Source: Neobacillus sp. SuZ13 (GTDB taxonomy: Bacteria > Bacillota > Bacilli > Bacillales > Cytobacillaceae). From it: DNA of 64,000 bases. Each line of letters opens with the position of its first letter. The stretch's first letter is position 1. The stretch covers positions 2,899,501 through 2,963,500 of the forward strand of contig NZ_CP126107.1 in assembly GCF_030123365.1 (NCBI RefSeq), given 5' to 3'. The translations under genes and the position numbers were made by a program. Positions 8,111 through 17,135 of the stretch are shown here, piece by piece. The notes below the pieces were generated by a model. That model ran no database searches. It worked only from the letters and a program-made list of their open reading frames with translations, and was not told the origin of the DNA.

Positions 8111-9556
8111 ATGAAGTTCAAAGGCCCGCAAAAAGAAGAAATGATCAGTGCGGGGATCGATATAGGCACAAGTACAACAAAGCTGGTAATCAGCCGGTTC
8201 ACGTTAATGAATATGGCTGGCGGGGCACATGTGCCGCGAATTGAAATTATTGACAAACAGGTCATCTATCACAGCCCGATTTACCGGACACCGCTGCTTT
8301 CACCAACCACGATTGATATTGAAAAAATTGAAGGCCTTGTCAGAAAGGAATATCAGAAAGCTGGTATTAAGCCGAAGGATATTCAAACGGGGGCAGTGAT
8401 TATTACGGGTGAAACAGCCACAAAGTCAAATGCAGAAGTCATGCTGCATCAACTGTCTGACCAGGCTGGGGAGTTTCTAGTGGCAACAGCTGGTCCTGAC
8501 TTAGAAGGAATTATTGCCGCTAAGGGATCGGGCGCCTATGAATATTCGAAAGATACGGGAAAGGTTATCGCCAATATCGATATCGGCGGGGGTACCGCCA
8601 ATGTAGCCGTTTATAAATCTGGCAGACTTTGTGGAACCTGTACGCTTCATGTAGGTGGCAGATTAATTGAATGTAACGATAATAAAATCCAGAGTATTTC
8701 TCCGCCAGTTAAGAATTTACTGCGACAATGGGATTCAAGGATGGTGGAGGGGCAATCCAAAAATCCATCCGCTATAAAACAAGTAACCGATTTTATGGCA
8801 GATGTCATTGTGCGGATGCTAAAAAAGGCACTCACAAACGAGGATCTAACGTTGCTGCTGGGGCATGAACCTAACTGGGTGGAAGATATTGAGGCGATTA
8901 TGTTCTCAGGCGGGATCAGTGAATGCATTTATCAGCATGAGACCGGAACAGTACAGTCGGCCCAATACGATGATATCGGGTGGATGTTAGCCGCCTCCTT
9001 AAAGGAAAGCTCAAGTCTTGCAGAGTGGACTTGGGTAAAGCCGCAGGAAACTGTTCGGGCCACAGTGCTGGGCGCCGGAATGCAAACGACTGAAATCAGC
9101 GGTGCAACCATTGAAGCCGATCATCGTAAATTGCCGATGAAAAACTTGCCGGTTTACCAGATTCGATTCGAGGGTGATTTTAAAACGGAAATAAACCAAT
9201 TATCCAAGCGGATTGAAGAAGCACTCGATCTCTATGACCCACAGCGTGACGGACAGAATTTTGCGGTTTATTTTTCAGAATTGCCTTACTTAAGATTCCG
9301 TGAAATCGATGAATTTGCTGAATCCATCCTCAAAGCAATGAAACAAAAACCGAACCAAACTCAAGAGTTGGTCCTTGTCCTTGACCGGGATTATGCAAAA
9401 GTTCTCGGGCAAACACTCAAGAGGAAGGCTCCAGTGCAATCCGTCATTTGCATTGATCAAATTAAAGTTGAAAATGGGGACTATTTGGATATAGGCCAAG
9501 TGCTCGAAACCGATGTTGTTCCTGTCATCATAAAAACATTAACATTCCAGAAATGA
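8111..9556 (+). CDS. eutA: Ethanolamine ammonia-lyase reactivating factor EutA
   Basis: EutA is an ATP-dependent chaperone that releases damaged cobalamin from EutBC and lets fresh adenosylcobalamin in. The 481-residue protein shows the actin/Hsp70-like ATPase features: phosphate-1 loop GIDIGTSTTK (residues 15-24) and phosphate-2 loop NIDIGGGTANVAVY (about 156-169), plus IMFSGGISE. The start ATG 8111 lies behind GGGGGAG. It heads the segment controlled by the second antiterminator leader and its end lies 17 bases before eutB. Confidence 0.94.
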   Translation: MKFKGPQKEEMISAGIDIGTSTTKLVISRFTLMNMAGGAHVPRIEIIDKQVIYHSPIYRTPLLSPTTIDIEKIEGLVRKEYQKAGIKPKDIQTGAVIITGETATKSNAEVMLHQLSDQAGEFLVATAGPDLEGIIAAKGSGAYEYSKDTGKVIANIDIGGGTANVAVYKSGRLCGTCTLHVGGRLIECNDNKIQSISPPVKNLLRQWDSRMVEGQSKNPSAIKQVTDFMADVIVRMLKKALTNEDLTLLLGHEPNWVEDIEAIMFSGGISECIYQHETGTVQSAQYDDIGWMLAASLKESSSLAEWTWVKPQETVRATVLGAGMQTTEISGATIEADHRKLPMKNLPVYQIRFEGDFKTEINQLSKRIEEALDLYDPQRDGQNFAVYFSELPYLRFREIDEFAESILKAMKQKPNQTQELVLVLDRDYAKVLGQTLKRKAPVQSVICIDQIKVENGDYLDIGQVLETDVVPVIIKTLTFQK

Positions 9557-9573
9557 CGAAAGGGGGCATTTTT

Positions 9574-10938
9574 ATGAGATTAAAGTCCACCTATTTAGGT
9601 ACTGTCTATCAATTTTCCTCTCTAAAAGATTTATTTGCGAAAGCAAATGAAGAAAAATCCGGCGACCGCTTAGCAGGGATTGCTGCTGAGACCGTTCAGG
9701 AAAGAATTGCAGCGAAACAAGTGTTGAGCTATTTAACACTACAAGATATTAGGGAAAATCCTATGCTATCCCCTGAAGAGGATGAGGTTTCAAGGATTAT
9801 CGAGGGTCAGATCAACGAACCCATCTATCAATCGATTAAAAATTGGTCTGTTTCGGAGCTTCGCGAGTATATCCTGAACGATTCAACTACCGGTGAAGAC
9901 TTGAAACGCCTCAGCCGAGGTCTGAATAGTGAAATGATTGCAGCGGTGGCAAAGATCATGTCCAACCTCGATTTAGTCCATGCCGCCAATAAAATTGAAG
10001 TTTTATCCAAATGCAATATAACGATTGGTCAAAAAGGAGTGTTAGCCTCTAGGCTGCAGCCAAACCATCCGACGGATAATGTCGACGGGATGATGGCCTC
10101 AATGAAAGAAGGGCTTGCATATGGGATTGGGGATGCAGTAATTGGAATAAACCCGGTAGATGATTCCGTTGAAAGTGTAAAACGGTTATTGCATGCGACA
10201 CATGACTTTATTCAAAAATGGGAAATTCCTACGCAAAACTGTGTGCTTGCCCATGTAACAGCTCAAATGAAAGCGGTACAGCAGGGGGCCCCGGCAGATA
10301 TGATTTTCCAGAGTATTGCCGGAACCGAAGCGGCGAATCGTTCCTTCGGGATTACCGCTTCCCTCTTGGAGGAAGCCAATGAAATGGCGAAAGTATACGG
10401 TACAGGAACTGGTCCACAACGTTTGTATTTTGAGACTGGTCAAGGCTCGGAATTATCCGCCGAAGCTCATTATGATATCGACCAGTTGACAATGGAATCC
10501 CGGAATTATGGTTTTGCCCGCTACTATGACCCGTATATTGTCAATACGGTAGTCGGCTTTATCGGACCAGAGTACTTGTACAACAATAAACAAGTGATTC
10601 GAGCGGGTCTTGAGGATCATTTTATGGGAAAAATGCATGGCATTCCAATGGGCGTTGATATTTGTTATACGAACCATATTAAAGCAGACCAAAATGACAT
10701 TGAAGATCTTGGCGTGCTGCTTTCGGCAGCGGGAGTGAATTTTATTATCGCTGCGCCAATGGGTGATGATTGTATGCTCAATTACCAGAGCTTAAGTTAT
10801 CACGATGTTGCGACATTAAGACAGACGCTCAATAAACGGCCTGCACCATTATTTGAAGCATGGCTGGAGAAAATGGGGATTTTTGAAAACGGGAAATTAA
10901 GTAAATATGCAGGGGACCCGACGATTTTTTCGCGATAG
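9574..10938 (+). CDS. eutB: Ethanolamine ammonia-lyase large subunit EutB
   Basis: Catalytic subunit of the adenosylcobalamin enzyme that splits ethanolamine into acetaldehyde and ammonia inside the microcompartment. The start is ATG 9574 after AAAGGGGG, giving 454 residues, the normal length; an ATG at 9553 is upstream of that site. Recognisable segments include RLQPNHPTDNVDGMMASMKE, the substrate-site region TGQGSELSAEAHYDIDQLT, and MDICYTNH-like GVDICYTNHIKAD near the C-terminus. No degeneracy was seen. Confidence 0.97.
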   Translation: MRLKSTYLGTVYQFSSLKDLFAKANEEKSGDRLAGIAAETVQERIAAKQVLSYLTLQDIRENPMLSPEEDEVSRIIEGQINEPIYQSIKNWSVSELREYILNDSTTGEDLKRLSRGLNSEMIAAVAKIMSNLDLVHAANKIEVLSKCNITIGQKGVLASRLQPNHPTDNVDGMMASMKEGLAYGIGDAVIGINPVDDSVESVKRLLHATHDFIQKWEIPTQNCVLAHVTAQMKAVQQGAPADMIFQSIAGTEAANRSFGITASLLEEANEMAKVYGTGTGPQRLYFETGQGSELSAEAHYDIDQLTMESRNYGFARYYDPYIVNTVVGFIGPEYLYNNKQVIRAGLEDHFMGKMHGIPMGVDICYTNHIKADQNDIEDLGVLLSAAGVNFIIAAPMGDDCMLNYQSLSYHDVATLRQTLNKRPAPLFEAWLEKMGIFENGKLSKYAGDPTIFSR

Positions 10939-10950
10939 GAGGTGGAAGAA

Positions 10951-11922
10951 ATGAATCCTGAGTTAGTGGAACAAATCACGAAAATGGTGGTAGAAAAATT
11001 GCAGGCGAAGACCGCTTCTGGCGGTGCGGTGGTGGAAGAAGATAAGAAAAAGACGAACGATGATACATCGGCAAAAGCGGAAGTGAAATTTTGGAACCAC
11101 CGGACCAATCATGTTGAAACAGAGTGCAAACAAAGTCCGGGTTGCACAGAGACAGCCCGTGAAAAAGAAATACTTCTTGAACCAAAGCCCCCTGTAGGAC
11201 TTGAAAATCCGATTAATAAGGAAGAGCTGGATCTTTTAATTAGCAAAACACCGGCAAGAATTGGCGTCGGCCGTGCGGGATTAAGGCCCAAAACGGACAC
11301 TTGGCTGAAGTTTCGCTTTGACCATGCGGCAGCAGTCGATGCCGTTTATGGTGATGTCGATCCGAAAATCCTTGAAAGCTTATCCTTATTAAAAGTTAAC
11401 ACGAAGGTTACTGACAAAGAGGTCTATGTCCGCCGTCCTGACTTCGGCCGAAAGCTCTCTGATGAGGCAAAACAATTAATTGATCAAAAATGTAAAAAGT
11501 CTCCGACGGTTCAAATTATTGTTTCTGACGGCTTAAGTTCGAAAGCGGTCGAGGAAAATTTAGAGGATGTCTATTTATCTCTTAATCAATCGCTTCAAAG
11601 CTTAGGGCTCGATGTAGGAACACCATTTTTTATCGAAAAAGGCCGGGTGGCGGCAATGGATGATGTTGGGGAGATCCTAAAACCAAAAGTGATTGTTTAC
11701 TTGATTGGTGAACGTCCAGGTCTCGTGAGTGCGGAATCGTTAAGTGCGTATCTCTGCTACGAACCACGCCACGGCACCATTGAGGCCGACCGAATGGTCA
11801 TTTCCAATATTCATAAGGGCGGCATTCCACCGGTGGAGGCCGGCGCCTATATCGGAACGGTCGTGCAAAAAATATTAAAATATGAAGCCAGCGGTGTTTC
11901 GCTAGTACAAAAAGAGCAATAA
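10951..11922 (+). CDS. eutC: Ethanolamine ammonia-lyase small subunit EutC
   Basis: Small subunit that with EutB forms the cobalamin site. ATG 10951 sits 5 bases after AGGAGGTGG. The 323 residues start with an amphipathic helix MNPELVEQITKMVVEKLQ, which resembles an encapsulation peptide. A charged, poorly conserved linker follows to about residue 75, and then the EutC domain with ARIGVGRAGLRPKTDTWLKF and SDGLSSKAVEENL. The C-terminal half keeps CYEPRHGTIEADR. The N-terminal helix probably targets the lyase to the shell lumen. Confidence 0.95.
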   Translation: MNPELVEQITKMVVEKLQAKTASGGAVVEEDKKKTNDDTSAKAEVKFWNHRTNHVETECKQSPGCTETAREKEILLEPKPPVGLENPINKEELDLLISKTPARIGVGRAGLRPKTDTWLKFRFDHAAAVDAVYGDVDPKILESLSLLKVNTKVTDKEVYVRRPDFGRKLSDEAKQLIDQKCKKSPTVQIIVSDGLSSKAVEENLEDVYLSLNQSLQSLGLDVGTPFFIEKGRVAAMDDVGEILKPKVIVYLIGERPGLVSAESLSAYLCYEPRHGTIEADRMVISNIHKGGIPPVEAGAYIGTVVQKILKYEASGVSLVQKEQ

Positions 11923-11937
11923 GGGGAGGGGTAATAA

Positions 11938-12591
11938 ATGGCATTAGAACGAATTCATGCAAATATCTTGGCTGTTCGGATTATTCCAAACGTTGACCCT
12001 GCCTTAGCCGCACAGTTTCAGTTAAAACCCGATCAACGGAGTTTAGCGATTTTTACCTCAACGATTGACGATGTCGGCTATACAGCTCTTGATGAAGCAA
12101 CGAAACGCGCAGATGTTGATGTTGTCTATGCAAAGTCCTTCTACGCAGGTTCCGCACATGCATCAGGGCCATTGTCTGGGGAAATGATCGGCGTGTTGGC
12201 AGGTCCAAGTCCAGATGAAGTGAAAAGCGGGATGGACGCTGTGATTCAAACCGCAGAAAATGAAGCGTATTTTGAGGCAATCAATGAGGAAAAAAGCCAT
12301 GCGCTATATGCTCATGTGGTGGCGAGAACTGGTTCCTATTTATCCGCAGAGGCCGGCATTAATCAAGGTGAGGCGCTTGCCTATTTGATTGCACCTCCGC
12401 TAGAAGCAGTTTATGGAATCGATGCCGCTTTGAAGGCATCGGATGTTGAGCTCGTTAAGTTTTTTGGTCCTCCATCAGAAACAAACTTTGGAGGCGGACT
12501 TTTAACGGGTTCGCAATCGGCATGCCAGGCGGCAGCGGATGCTTTTCGTGCTGTAATTATCGAGATTGCGAGAAATCCACGACAGTATTAG
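11938..12591 (+). CDS. eutL: BMC shell protein EutL
   Basis: A 217-residue tandem-BMC protein that forms trimers with a gated pore. The N-terminal IHANILAVRIIPNVDP and FYAGSAHASGPLSGEMIGVLAGPSPDEV are typical, and the second domain ends with FFGPPSETNFGGGLLTGSQSAC followed by the C-terminal helix. It lies 15 bases after eutC with a GGGGAGGGG site. The 79 bases to eutE contain an A/T-rich hairpin (12624-12640) without a terminator T run. Confidence 0.95.
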   Translation: MALERIHANILAVRIIPNVDPALAAQFQLKPDQRSLAIFTSTIDDVGYTALDEATKRADVDVVYAKSFYAGSAHASGPLSGEMIGVLAGPSPDEVKSGMDAVIQTAENEAYFEAINEEKSHALYAHVVARTGSYLSAEAGINQGEALAYLIAPPLEAVYGIDAALKASDVELVKFFGPPSETNFGGGLLTGSQSACQAAADAFRAVIIEIARNPRQY

Positions 12592-12670
12592 ATTCCTATT
12601 TAATTGGCGGATAATGCTGCATACGTGTAATTTTTTTACACAAAAAACAAGAGAGAAAGGAGTGTCCCTG

Positions 12671-14194
12671 TTGCCATTTGATTTAGATCTACAATCCATT
12701 CAGGAAATGCGGGATGCAGTTCAGAAAGCGAAAGAAGCACAGCAAAAGTATATGGTGTTTTCCCAAGAACAAGTCGACAAAATTGTGAAACGGGCTGCCG
12801 AAGCGGCTGCTGCCAAATCACTTGAGTTAGCCCAGATGGCGGTCGAAGAAACCGGAATGGGTGTAGTCGAACATAAAAAAATGAAAAATGACGTCGGTTC
12901 ACTTGCAGTCTATGAATCTATTAAAAACGAGAAAACAGTTGGAATCATTAACGAGGACCGTACAAAGAAAATAGTCGAAGTCGCCTCACCTTTTGGGGTA
13001 ATTGCCGGGATCATCCCAACGACAAATCCAACTTCGAGTGCGATTTTTAAAGCATTAATCGCCCTAAAAACAAGAAATGGAATCGTTTTTAGTCCGCATC
13101 CACGGGCAATGAAGTGCTCAGTCGCCGCTTTAAAGATTTGTTTGGAGGCAGCCGTTGATGCAGGAGCGCCGGACGGAATCCTCGGTTGGATCTCAAAACC
13201 AACAATGGCAGCAACCACTGAATTAATGCACCATCGTGATATTAATTTGATCTTAGCAACCGGCGGAAAAGATTTAGTCCGTGCTGCCTACAGTTCAGGT
13301 AAGCCTGCCTATGGTGTTGGTCCTGGAAACGTTCCCGTCTATATCGAAAAAACCGCCAATATCGAAAAAGCGGTCAAAATGATCGTTCAAAGCAAAACGT
13401 TTGATAACGGCACGATTTGTGCAACAGAACAGGCGATTGTGGTTGACCAGAATGTTAAAGAAATGGCCGTAAGGGAGTTTAAAAATAATGGCGCCTATTT
13501 CCTAAATGAGCAGGAGAAATCCCTTTTAGAAAAGGTGATTTCACCATTCCCAGGAAAACTCAATCCGGCCATTGTTGGTCAAAGTGCTGTCAAGATTGCG
13601 GAATTGGCGGGTATTTCTGTTCCAGCCGACACAACAATTTTAATTGCGGAAGAAACCCGGATCGGGAAGGACATTCCTTTTTCCATTGAAAAACTGTCGC
13701 CGATCTTTCCGATTTATACTGCAGAAAGCTATGAAAGTGCAAAAGAGTTTTGTGTGAAAATCTTACAGTTGGGCGGGATGGGACATAGCTTATCCCTTCA
13801 CACCAATGATGACAATGTGGCCCGTGAATTTGCGTTAGTAATGCCGGTATCACGACTGATGGTGAATACTCTTTCATCCATTGGAGCGGTTGGCGCCACA
13901 ACGGAACTAATGCCATCGCTGACACTTGGCTGTGGATCATTTGGCGGTAATATTACTTCAGACAATCTTACGGCCCGCCATTTAATTAATATTAAAAGAA
14001 TGGCCTATGGAACAAAAGAGGTTAACGTTCCAAAGCCATCCAGCAAAAGTGCTTCTCCACAGTGGGGGGCCAGCAACCATGTAGATGAGATTGTGAATCA
14101 GGTTTTAAGCAATGTAAATGGATCCGATCAGCTGGATCCGCAGGTCATTTCTGAATTGGTAAATCAAGTATTAAAAAAATATCAAATGAATTAA
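12671..14194 (+). CDS. eutE: CoA-acylating acetaldehyde dehydrogenase EutE with C-terminal encapsulation helices
   Basis: Converts acetaldehyde, NAD+ and CoA to acetyl-CoA in the compartment. The best start is TTG 12671, 8 bases after AAAGGAG; a GTG at 12662 overlaps that site. The 507 residues show the aldehyde-dehydrogenase catalytic cysteine in NGTICATEQ (Cys250) and the NAD segment GVIAGIIPTTNPTS. After the enzyme core, a linker leads to two related amphipathic helices, DEIVNQVLSNV (about 472-482) and SELVNQVLKKY (about 494-504), which look like a duplicated encapsulation peptide at the C-terminus. The N-terminus has no such helix of the E. coli type. Confidence 0.93.
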   Translation: MPFDLDLQSIQEMRDAVQKAKEAQQKYMVFSQEQVDKIVKRAAEAAAAKSLELAQMAVEETGMGVVEHKKMKNDVGSLAVYESIKNEKTVGIINEDRTKKIVEVASPFGVIAGIIPTTNPTSSAIFKALIALKTRNGIVFSPHPRAMKCSVAALKICLEAAVDAGAPDGILGWISKPTMAATTELMHHRDINLILATGGKDLVRAAYSSGKPAYGVGPGNVPVYIEKTANIEKAVKMIVQSKTFDNGTICATEQAIVVDQNVKEMAVREFKNNGAYFLNEQEKSLLEKVISPFPGKLNPAIVGQSAVKIAELAGISVPADTTILIAEETRIGKDIPFSIEKLSPIFPIYTAESYESAKEFCVKILQLGGMGHSLSLHTNDDNVAREFALVMPVSRLMVNTLSSIGAVGATTELMPSLTLGCGSFGGNITSDNLTARHLINIKRMAYGTKEVNVPKPSSKSASPQWGASNHVDEIVNQVLSNVNGSDQLDPQVISELVNQVLKKYQMN

Positions 14195-14209
14195 TAGGAG
14201 GAATTGACA

Positions 14210-14503
14210 ATGGCTAGAGAATTAACTGCATTAGGAATGGTAGAAACAAAAGGTTTGGTAGCATCCGTGGAAGCAGCAGATGCAATGGTAAAGGCAGCAA
14301 ACGTCCATTTAGTCGGAAAAGTACATGTGGGCGGCGGGCTTGTAACGGTTCTTGTACGCGGAGATGTAGGTGCGGTTAAAGCGGCAACAGAAGCAGGCGC
14401 AGCAGCAGCAGAACGTGTTGGTGAACTATTATCTGTTCATGTCATCCCACGTCCGCACAATGAATTAGAGAGCATTTTACCAAAATTAGAAGTGGAAGTA
14501 TAA
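14210..14503 (+). CDS. eutM: BMC shell hexamer EutM/PduA type
   Basis: A 97-residue canonical BMC-domain protein ([19 protein letters not shown], then [15 protein letters not shown] and [11 protein letters not shown]). These proteins tile the flat facets and their central pore passes small metabolites. The start is ATG 14210 after AGGAGG; ACA before it belongs to an in-frame TTG extension that is not needed. It is 15 bases after eutE and 19 before pduL. Confidence 0.95.
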   Translation: MARELTALGMVETKGLVASVEAADAMVKAANVHLVGKVHVGGGLVTVLVRGDVGAVKAATEAGAAAAERVGELLSVHVIPRPHNELESILPKLEVEV

Positions 14504-14522
14504 GAAGTAAGGAGCCAGTTCG

Positions 14523-15377
14523 ATGAATGAACAATCTATTCGAACAGTTGTTGAAGAAGTGATTCAGCAATTGTTAAAAAAGGACTCCAAACCCAATACA
14601 ATCCCGATGGCTGTCTCTGCGCGCCATTGCCACTTAAGTCAAGCTGATTTAGAAACGCTTTTTGGCAAAGGGTATGAGTTAACGAAAAAAGCGGACTTGT
14701 CTCAGCCTGGTCAATTTGCGGCTAATGAAACGGTGGTCATTGTCGGACCAAGAGGAAGCATTGAAAAAGTGCGTATCCTCGGTCCGGCCCGTTCTTTAAC
14801 ACAAGTGGAAGTCAGCAGAACAGATGCAGTAAAGCTTGGGTTAAACGCACCGCTAAGGGAATCGGGCAATATTGCTGGTTCAGCACCGATTACTCTAGTA
14901 GGGCCCAAAGGAAGTATTTATAAACATGAAGGACTGATCATTGCCCAGGCTCATATTCATATGAACCCGGAGGATGCCGCTAATTTTGGCGTAGAAAACG
15001 GCGAGTATGTACGAATCCGAACAGAAGGGGAACGCCCGGTTTCGCTTGAAAGAGTGCTGATTAGGGTTTCACCGAGATATCGGCTTGAGATGCATATCGA
15101 TACCGATGAAGCCAATGCCGGGTTTATTACAAGCGGTCAGGCTGGTCTTCTTGTCAAGGGTGGGGAGCCTTTAGTAAAACCCTCGCCTGTGAGCACTCAC
15201 GTAGCACCTGAACAAAAGGCACCAAAAGAAGTTCAATTTCAAAAAAATCTCTTAACCAAAAGAGATGTGCAGGCATGCCAGTACGAGATGATTTCGGTTC
15301 GGAAAGGCACCATTGTGACTCCAATGGCACGGGATGCCGCAAGAGAGCTGAAAAAAACCATCCGGATTATGGATTAG
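14523..15377 (+). CDS. pduL: Phosphate propanoyl/acetyltransferase PduL with EutQ-like tail
   Basis: Transfers the acyl group from CoA to phosphate, recycling CoA inside the compartment; here it takes the place of EutD. Residues 1-20 (MNEQSIRTVVEEVIQQLLKK) form a probable encapsulation helix. Two PduL domains follow with metal-binding SARHCHLS and AQAHIHMNPEDA. The family usually ends near the equivalent of residue 225. This protein adds a segment 243-284 (TKRDVQACQ…VRKGTIVTPMARDAARE) that resembles the N-terminal segment of EutQ proteins. No separate eutQ was found, so the tail may supply that function. Confidence 0.9.
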   Translation: MNEQSIRTVVEEVIQQLLKKDSKPNTIPMAVSARHCHLSQADLETLFGKGYELTKKADLSQPGQFAANETVVIVGPRGSIEKVRILGPARSLTQVEVSRTDAVKLGLNAPLRESGNIAGSAPITLVGPKGSIYKHEGLIIAQAHIHMNPEDAANFGVENGEYVRIRTEGERPVSLERVLIRVSPRYRLEMHIDTDEANAGFITSGQAGLLVKGGEPLVKPSPVSTHVAPEQKAPKEVQFQKNLLTKRDVQACQYEMISVRKGTIVTPMARDAARELKKTIRIMD

Positions 15378-15394
15378 TTTAAGGGGATGATTTT

Positions 15395-15670
15395 TTGTTA
15401 GTTGGAACGGTGATTGGAAATGTGTGGGCGACAAGGAAGGAAGAAAATCTAACAGGATTAAAATATTTATTTGTCCAGCCGGAGCTTCCATCCGGGGCGC
15501 CGATCCTTTCACCGTTTATTGCGGTGGATCGGATTGGTGCCGGAGTCGGAGATAAAGTGATGGTCACAACGGGAAGTGCGGCGGCAAATATTATCGGTGA
15601 GCCTAGACTGCCGATTGATGCGGTCATTATTGGAATTATCGATTCTATTGATGTAGAAGGAGGTGCGTAA
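15395..15670 (+). CDS. eutN: BMC pentameric vertex protein EutN
   Basis: A 91-residue EutN/CcmL-type protein that caps the vertices of the shell. Marks are the N-terminal VGTVIGNVWATRKEENL, then GAGVGDKVMVTTGSAAAN and the closing PIDAVIIGIID. Translation appears to start at TTG 15395, preceded by AAGGGGATGA. Its stop touches the start of the next shell gene, implying coupled translation of vertex and facet subunits. Confidence 0.95.
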   Translation: MLVGTVIGNVWATRKEENLTGLKYLFVQPELPSGAPILSPFIAVDRIGAGVGDKVMVTTGSAAANIIGEPRLPIDAVIIGIIDSIDVEGGA

Positions 15671-16027
15671 ATGATGTCAAAAGCCTTAGGAATGATTGAA
15701 ACAAGAGGGCTGATTGCCTCGATCGTTGCTGCAGATGCAATGGTGAAAGCAGCGGATGTACGTTTAGTTAAAAAAGAAAAAGTGGATGCCGGACTCGTTT
15801 CGATTTTAGTAGAAGGAGATGTCGGGGCTGTCCAGGCAGCGGTCGATGCCGGAAAGTATGCAGCTCAAAGTGTCGGGGTGCTGGTTACTGCGCATGTGAT
15901 CCCGCGACCGGATGAGGGTGTAGGGCAAATGTTGGCACAGGCGCCGAAAAAGGGCGAGGAGAAACCAAAACCAGCAAAAAGGGGTCAAAGAGCAAAACAA
16001 GATGAGCCTCCAGCACAAACAGAATAA
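15671..16027 (+). CDS. BMC shell hexamer with charged C-terminal tail (EutK/PduK-like position)
   Basis: A 118-residue BMC-domain protein. The core (LGMIETRGLIASIVAADAMV…HVIPRPD) is close to that of EutM. From about residue 88 it carries a Lys/Glu/Pro-rich tail of some 30 residues (KKGEEKPKPAKRGQRAKQ) that is probably disordered. EutK and PduK are BMC proteins with C-terminal extensions, but no helix-turn-helix or metal site is visible here, so no symbol is given. The AGGAGG site lies just before ATG 15671/15674. The tail could face the lumen or cytoplasm and bind cargo or nucleic acid; that is inference. Confidence 0.88.
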   Translation: MMSKALGMIETRGLIASIVAADAMVKAADVRLVKKEKVDAGLVSILVEGDVGAVQAAVDAGKYAAQSVGVLVTAHVIPRPDEGVGQMLAQAPKKGEEKPKPAKRGQRAKQDEPPAQTE

Positions 16028-16052
16028 TTTTTAAAAGAATGGAGGAAGAAAC

Positions 16053-16997
16053 ATGGCTTTCAAACGTAAAAAAATTGCAGTGATTGGTGCAGGATTTACG
16101 GGTGCAACAGCTGCGCTGATGATTGCACAAAAAGAATTAGGAGATGTCGTTCTGGTTGATATCCCATCTCAAAACGATCCGACCAAAGGGAAGGCACTGG
16201 ATATGCTGGAAGCCAGCCCCGTCCAAGGCTTTAATGCAAATATAACGGGTACCTCAGATTATGCGGATATACACGATGCTGACTTAGTGTTAATCACGGC
16301 AGGGCTGCCGCGGAAACCAGGGATGAGCCGGGATGATTTGGTTTCTACTAATGCAAAAATTATCGAGCAAGTCTCGGAAAATATTAAAAAATATGCGCCG
16401 AATAGCTATATTATTGTTTTAAGTAATCCTGTTGACGCGATGACCTATGTTTGCTATAAAACAACAGGTTTTCCTAAAAATAGGGTTATCGGTCAATCCG
16501 GTGTCTTAGATACTGCGCGTTTCAACACTTTCGTTGCACAGGAATTGAATGTGTCAGTGGAGGATATTTCAGGTTTTGTCCTTGGCGGGCATGGTGACGA
16601 TATGGTCCCATTGGTTCGATTCTCTTATGCCGGCGGAATCCCGCTTGACAAAATTCTCCCGCCTCACCGAATTGAAGCGATTGTGGAAAGAACGCGCAAA
16701 GGCGGCGGCGAGATTGTCAGTTTGCTAGGTCAAGGCAGTGCCTACTACGCCCCGGCAGCTTCGATGGTCCAAATGGCTGAAGCCATTTTAAAGGATAAAA
16801 AACGAATCTTGCCATGTATTGCCTATCTGGAAGGGGAATATGGCTATCAGGATTTATATCTGGGGGTTCCGACGATCCTTGGCGGCGATGGGATTGAAAC
16901 AGTCATTGAAATTGCGTTAACCCCTGAAGAAAAAACAGCCCTTGATCAATCAGCCCAATCTGTTCGGAAGGTTATGTCGATTTTGAAGACACAATAA
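16053..16997 (+). CDS. mdh: Malate dehydrogenase inside the eut operon
   Basis: A 314-residue lactate/malate-dehydrogenase-superfamily enzyme. The Rossmann loop is GAGFTGATA, and substrate arginines lie in [10 protein letters not shown] (Arg87, Arg93) and DTARF (Arg156). Catalytic His180 is in GGHGDDMV. The KPGMSRDDL form indicates malate rather than lactate specificity. It sits 25 bases after a shell gene, in the same direction, behind GGAGGAAG. Standard Bacillus mdh lies with citrate-cycle genes, so this is likely an extra copy. It has no encapsulation helix. A role in balancing NADH made by EutE is plausible but unproven. Confidence 0.9.
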   Translation: MAFKRKKIAVIGAGFTGATAALMIAQKELGDVVLVDIPSQNDPTKGKALDMLEASPVQGFNANITGTSDYADIHDADLVLITAGLPRKPGMSRDDLVSTNAKIIEQVSENIKKYAPNSYIIVLSNPVDAMTYVCYKTTGFPKNRVIGQSGVLDTARFNTFVAQELNVSVEDISGFVLGGHGDDMVPLVRFSYAGGIPLDKILPPHRIEAIVERTRKGGGEIVSLLGQGSAYYAPAASMVQMAEAILKDKKRILPCIAYLEGEYGYQDLYLGVPTILGGDGIETVIEIALTPEEKTALDQSAQSVRKVMSILKTQ

Positions 16998-17135
16998 TAT
17001 TGGGATAATATATCCTGTGAATCCTTCTACAATTCTATATTAAACTAGTAACACCTAGTTTTGGAATTAGTCATGTATGGGATATGGTTTTACTTTTATA
17101 TTTCCAGGAGATTTATTTTGAAAGGGGAAGGGTTT

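Noticed and set aside
12591..12670. A third ANTAR leader before eutE
   Set aside because: The hairpin GTGTAA/TTACAC lacks the A1/G4 hexaloop and no terminator follows it.
9828..14908. Minus-strand open frames inside eutB to pduL
   Set aside because: They lie wholly within conserved eut genes, lack ribosome sites, and have no recognisable motifs.
16998..17135. Riboswitch or attenuator before the ethanolamine permease
   Set aside because: Only an A/T-rich spacer with the permease ribosome site is visible; no terminator or known aptamer is present.
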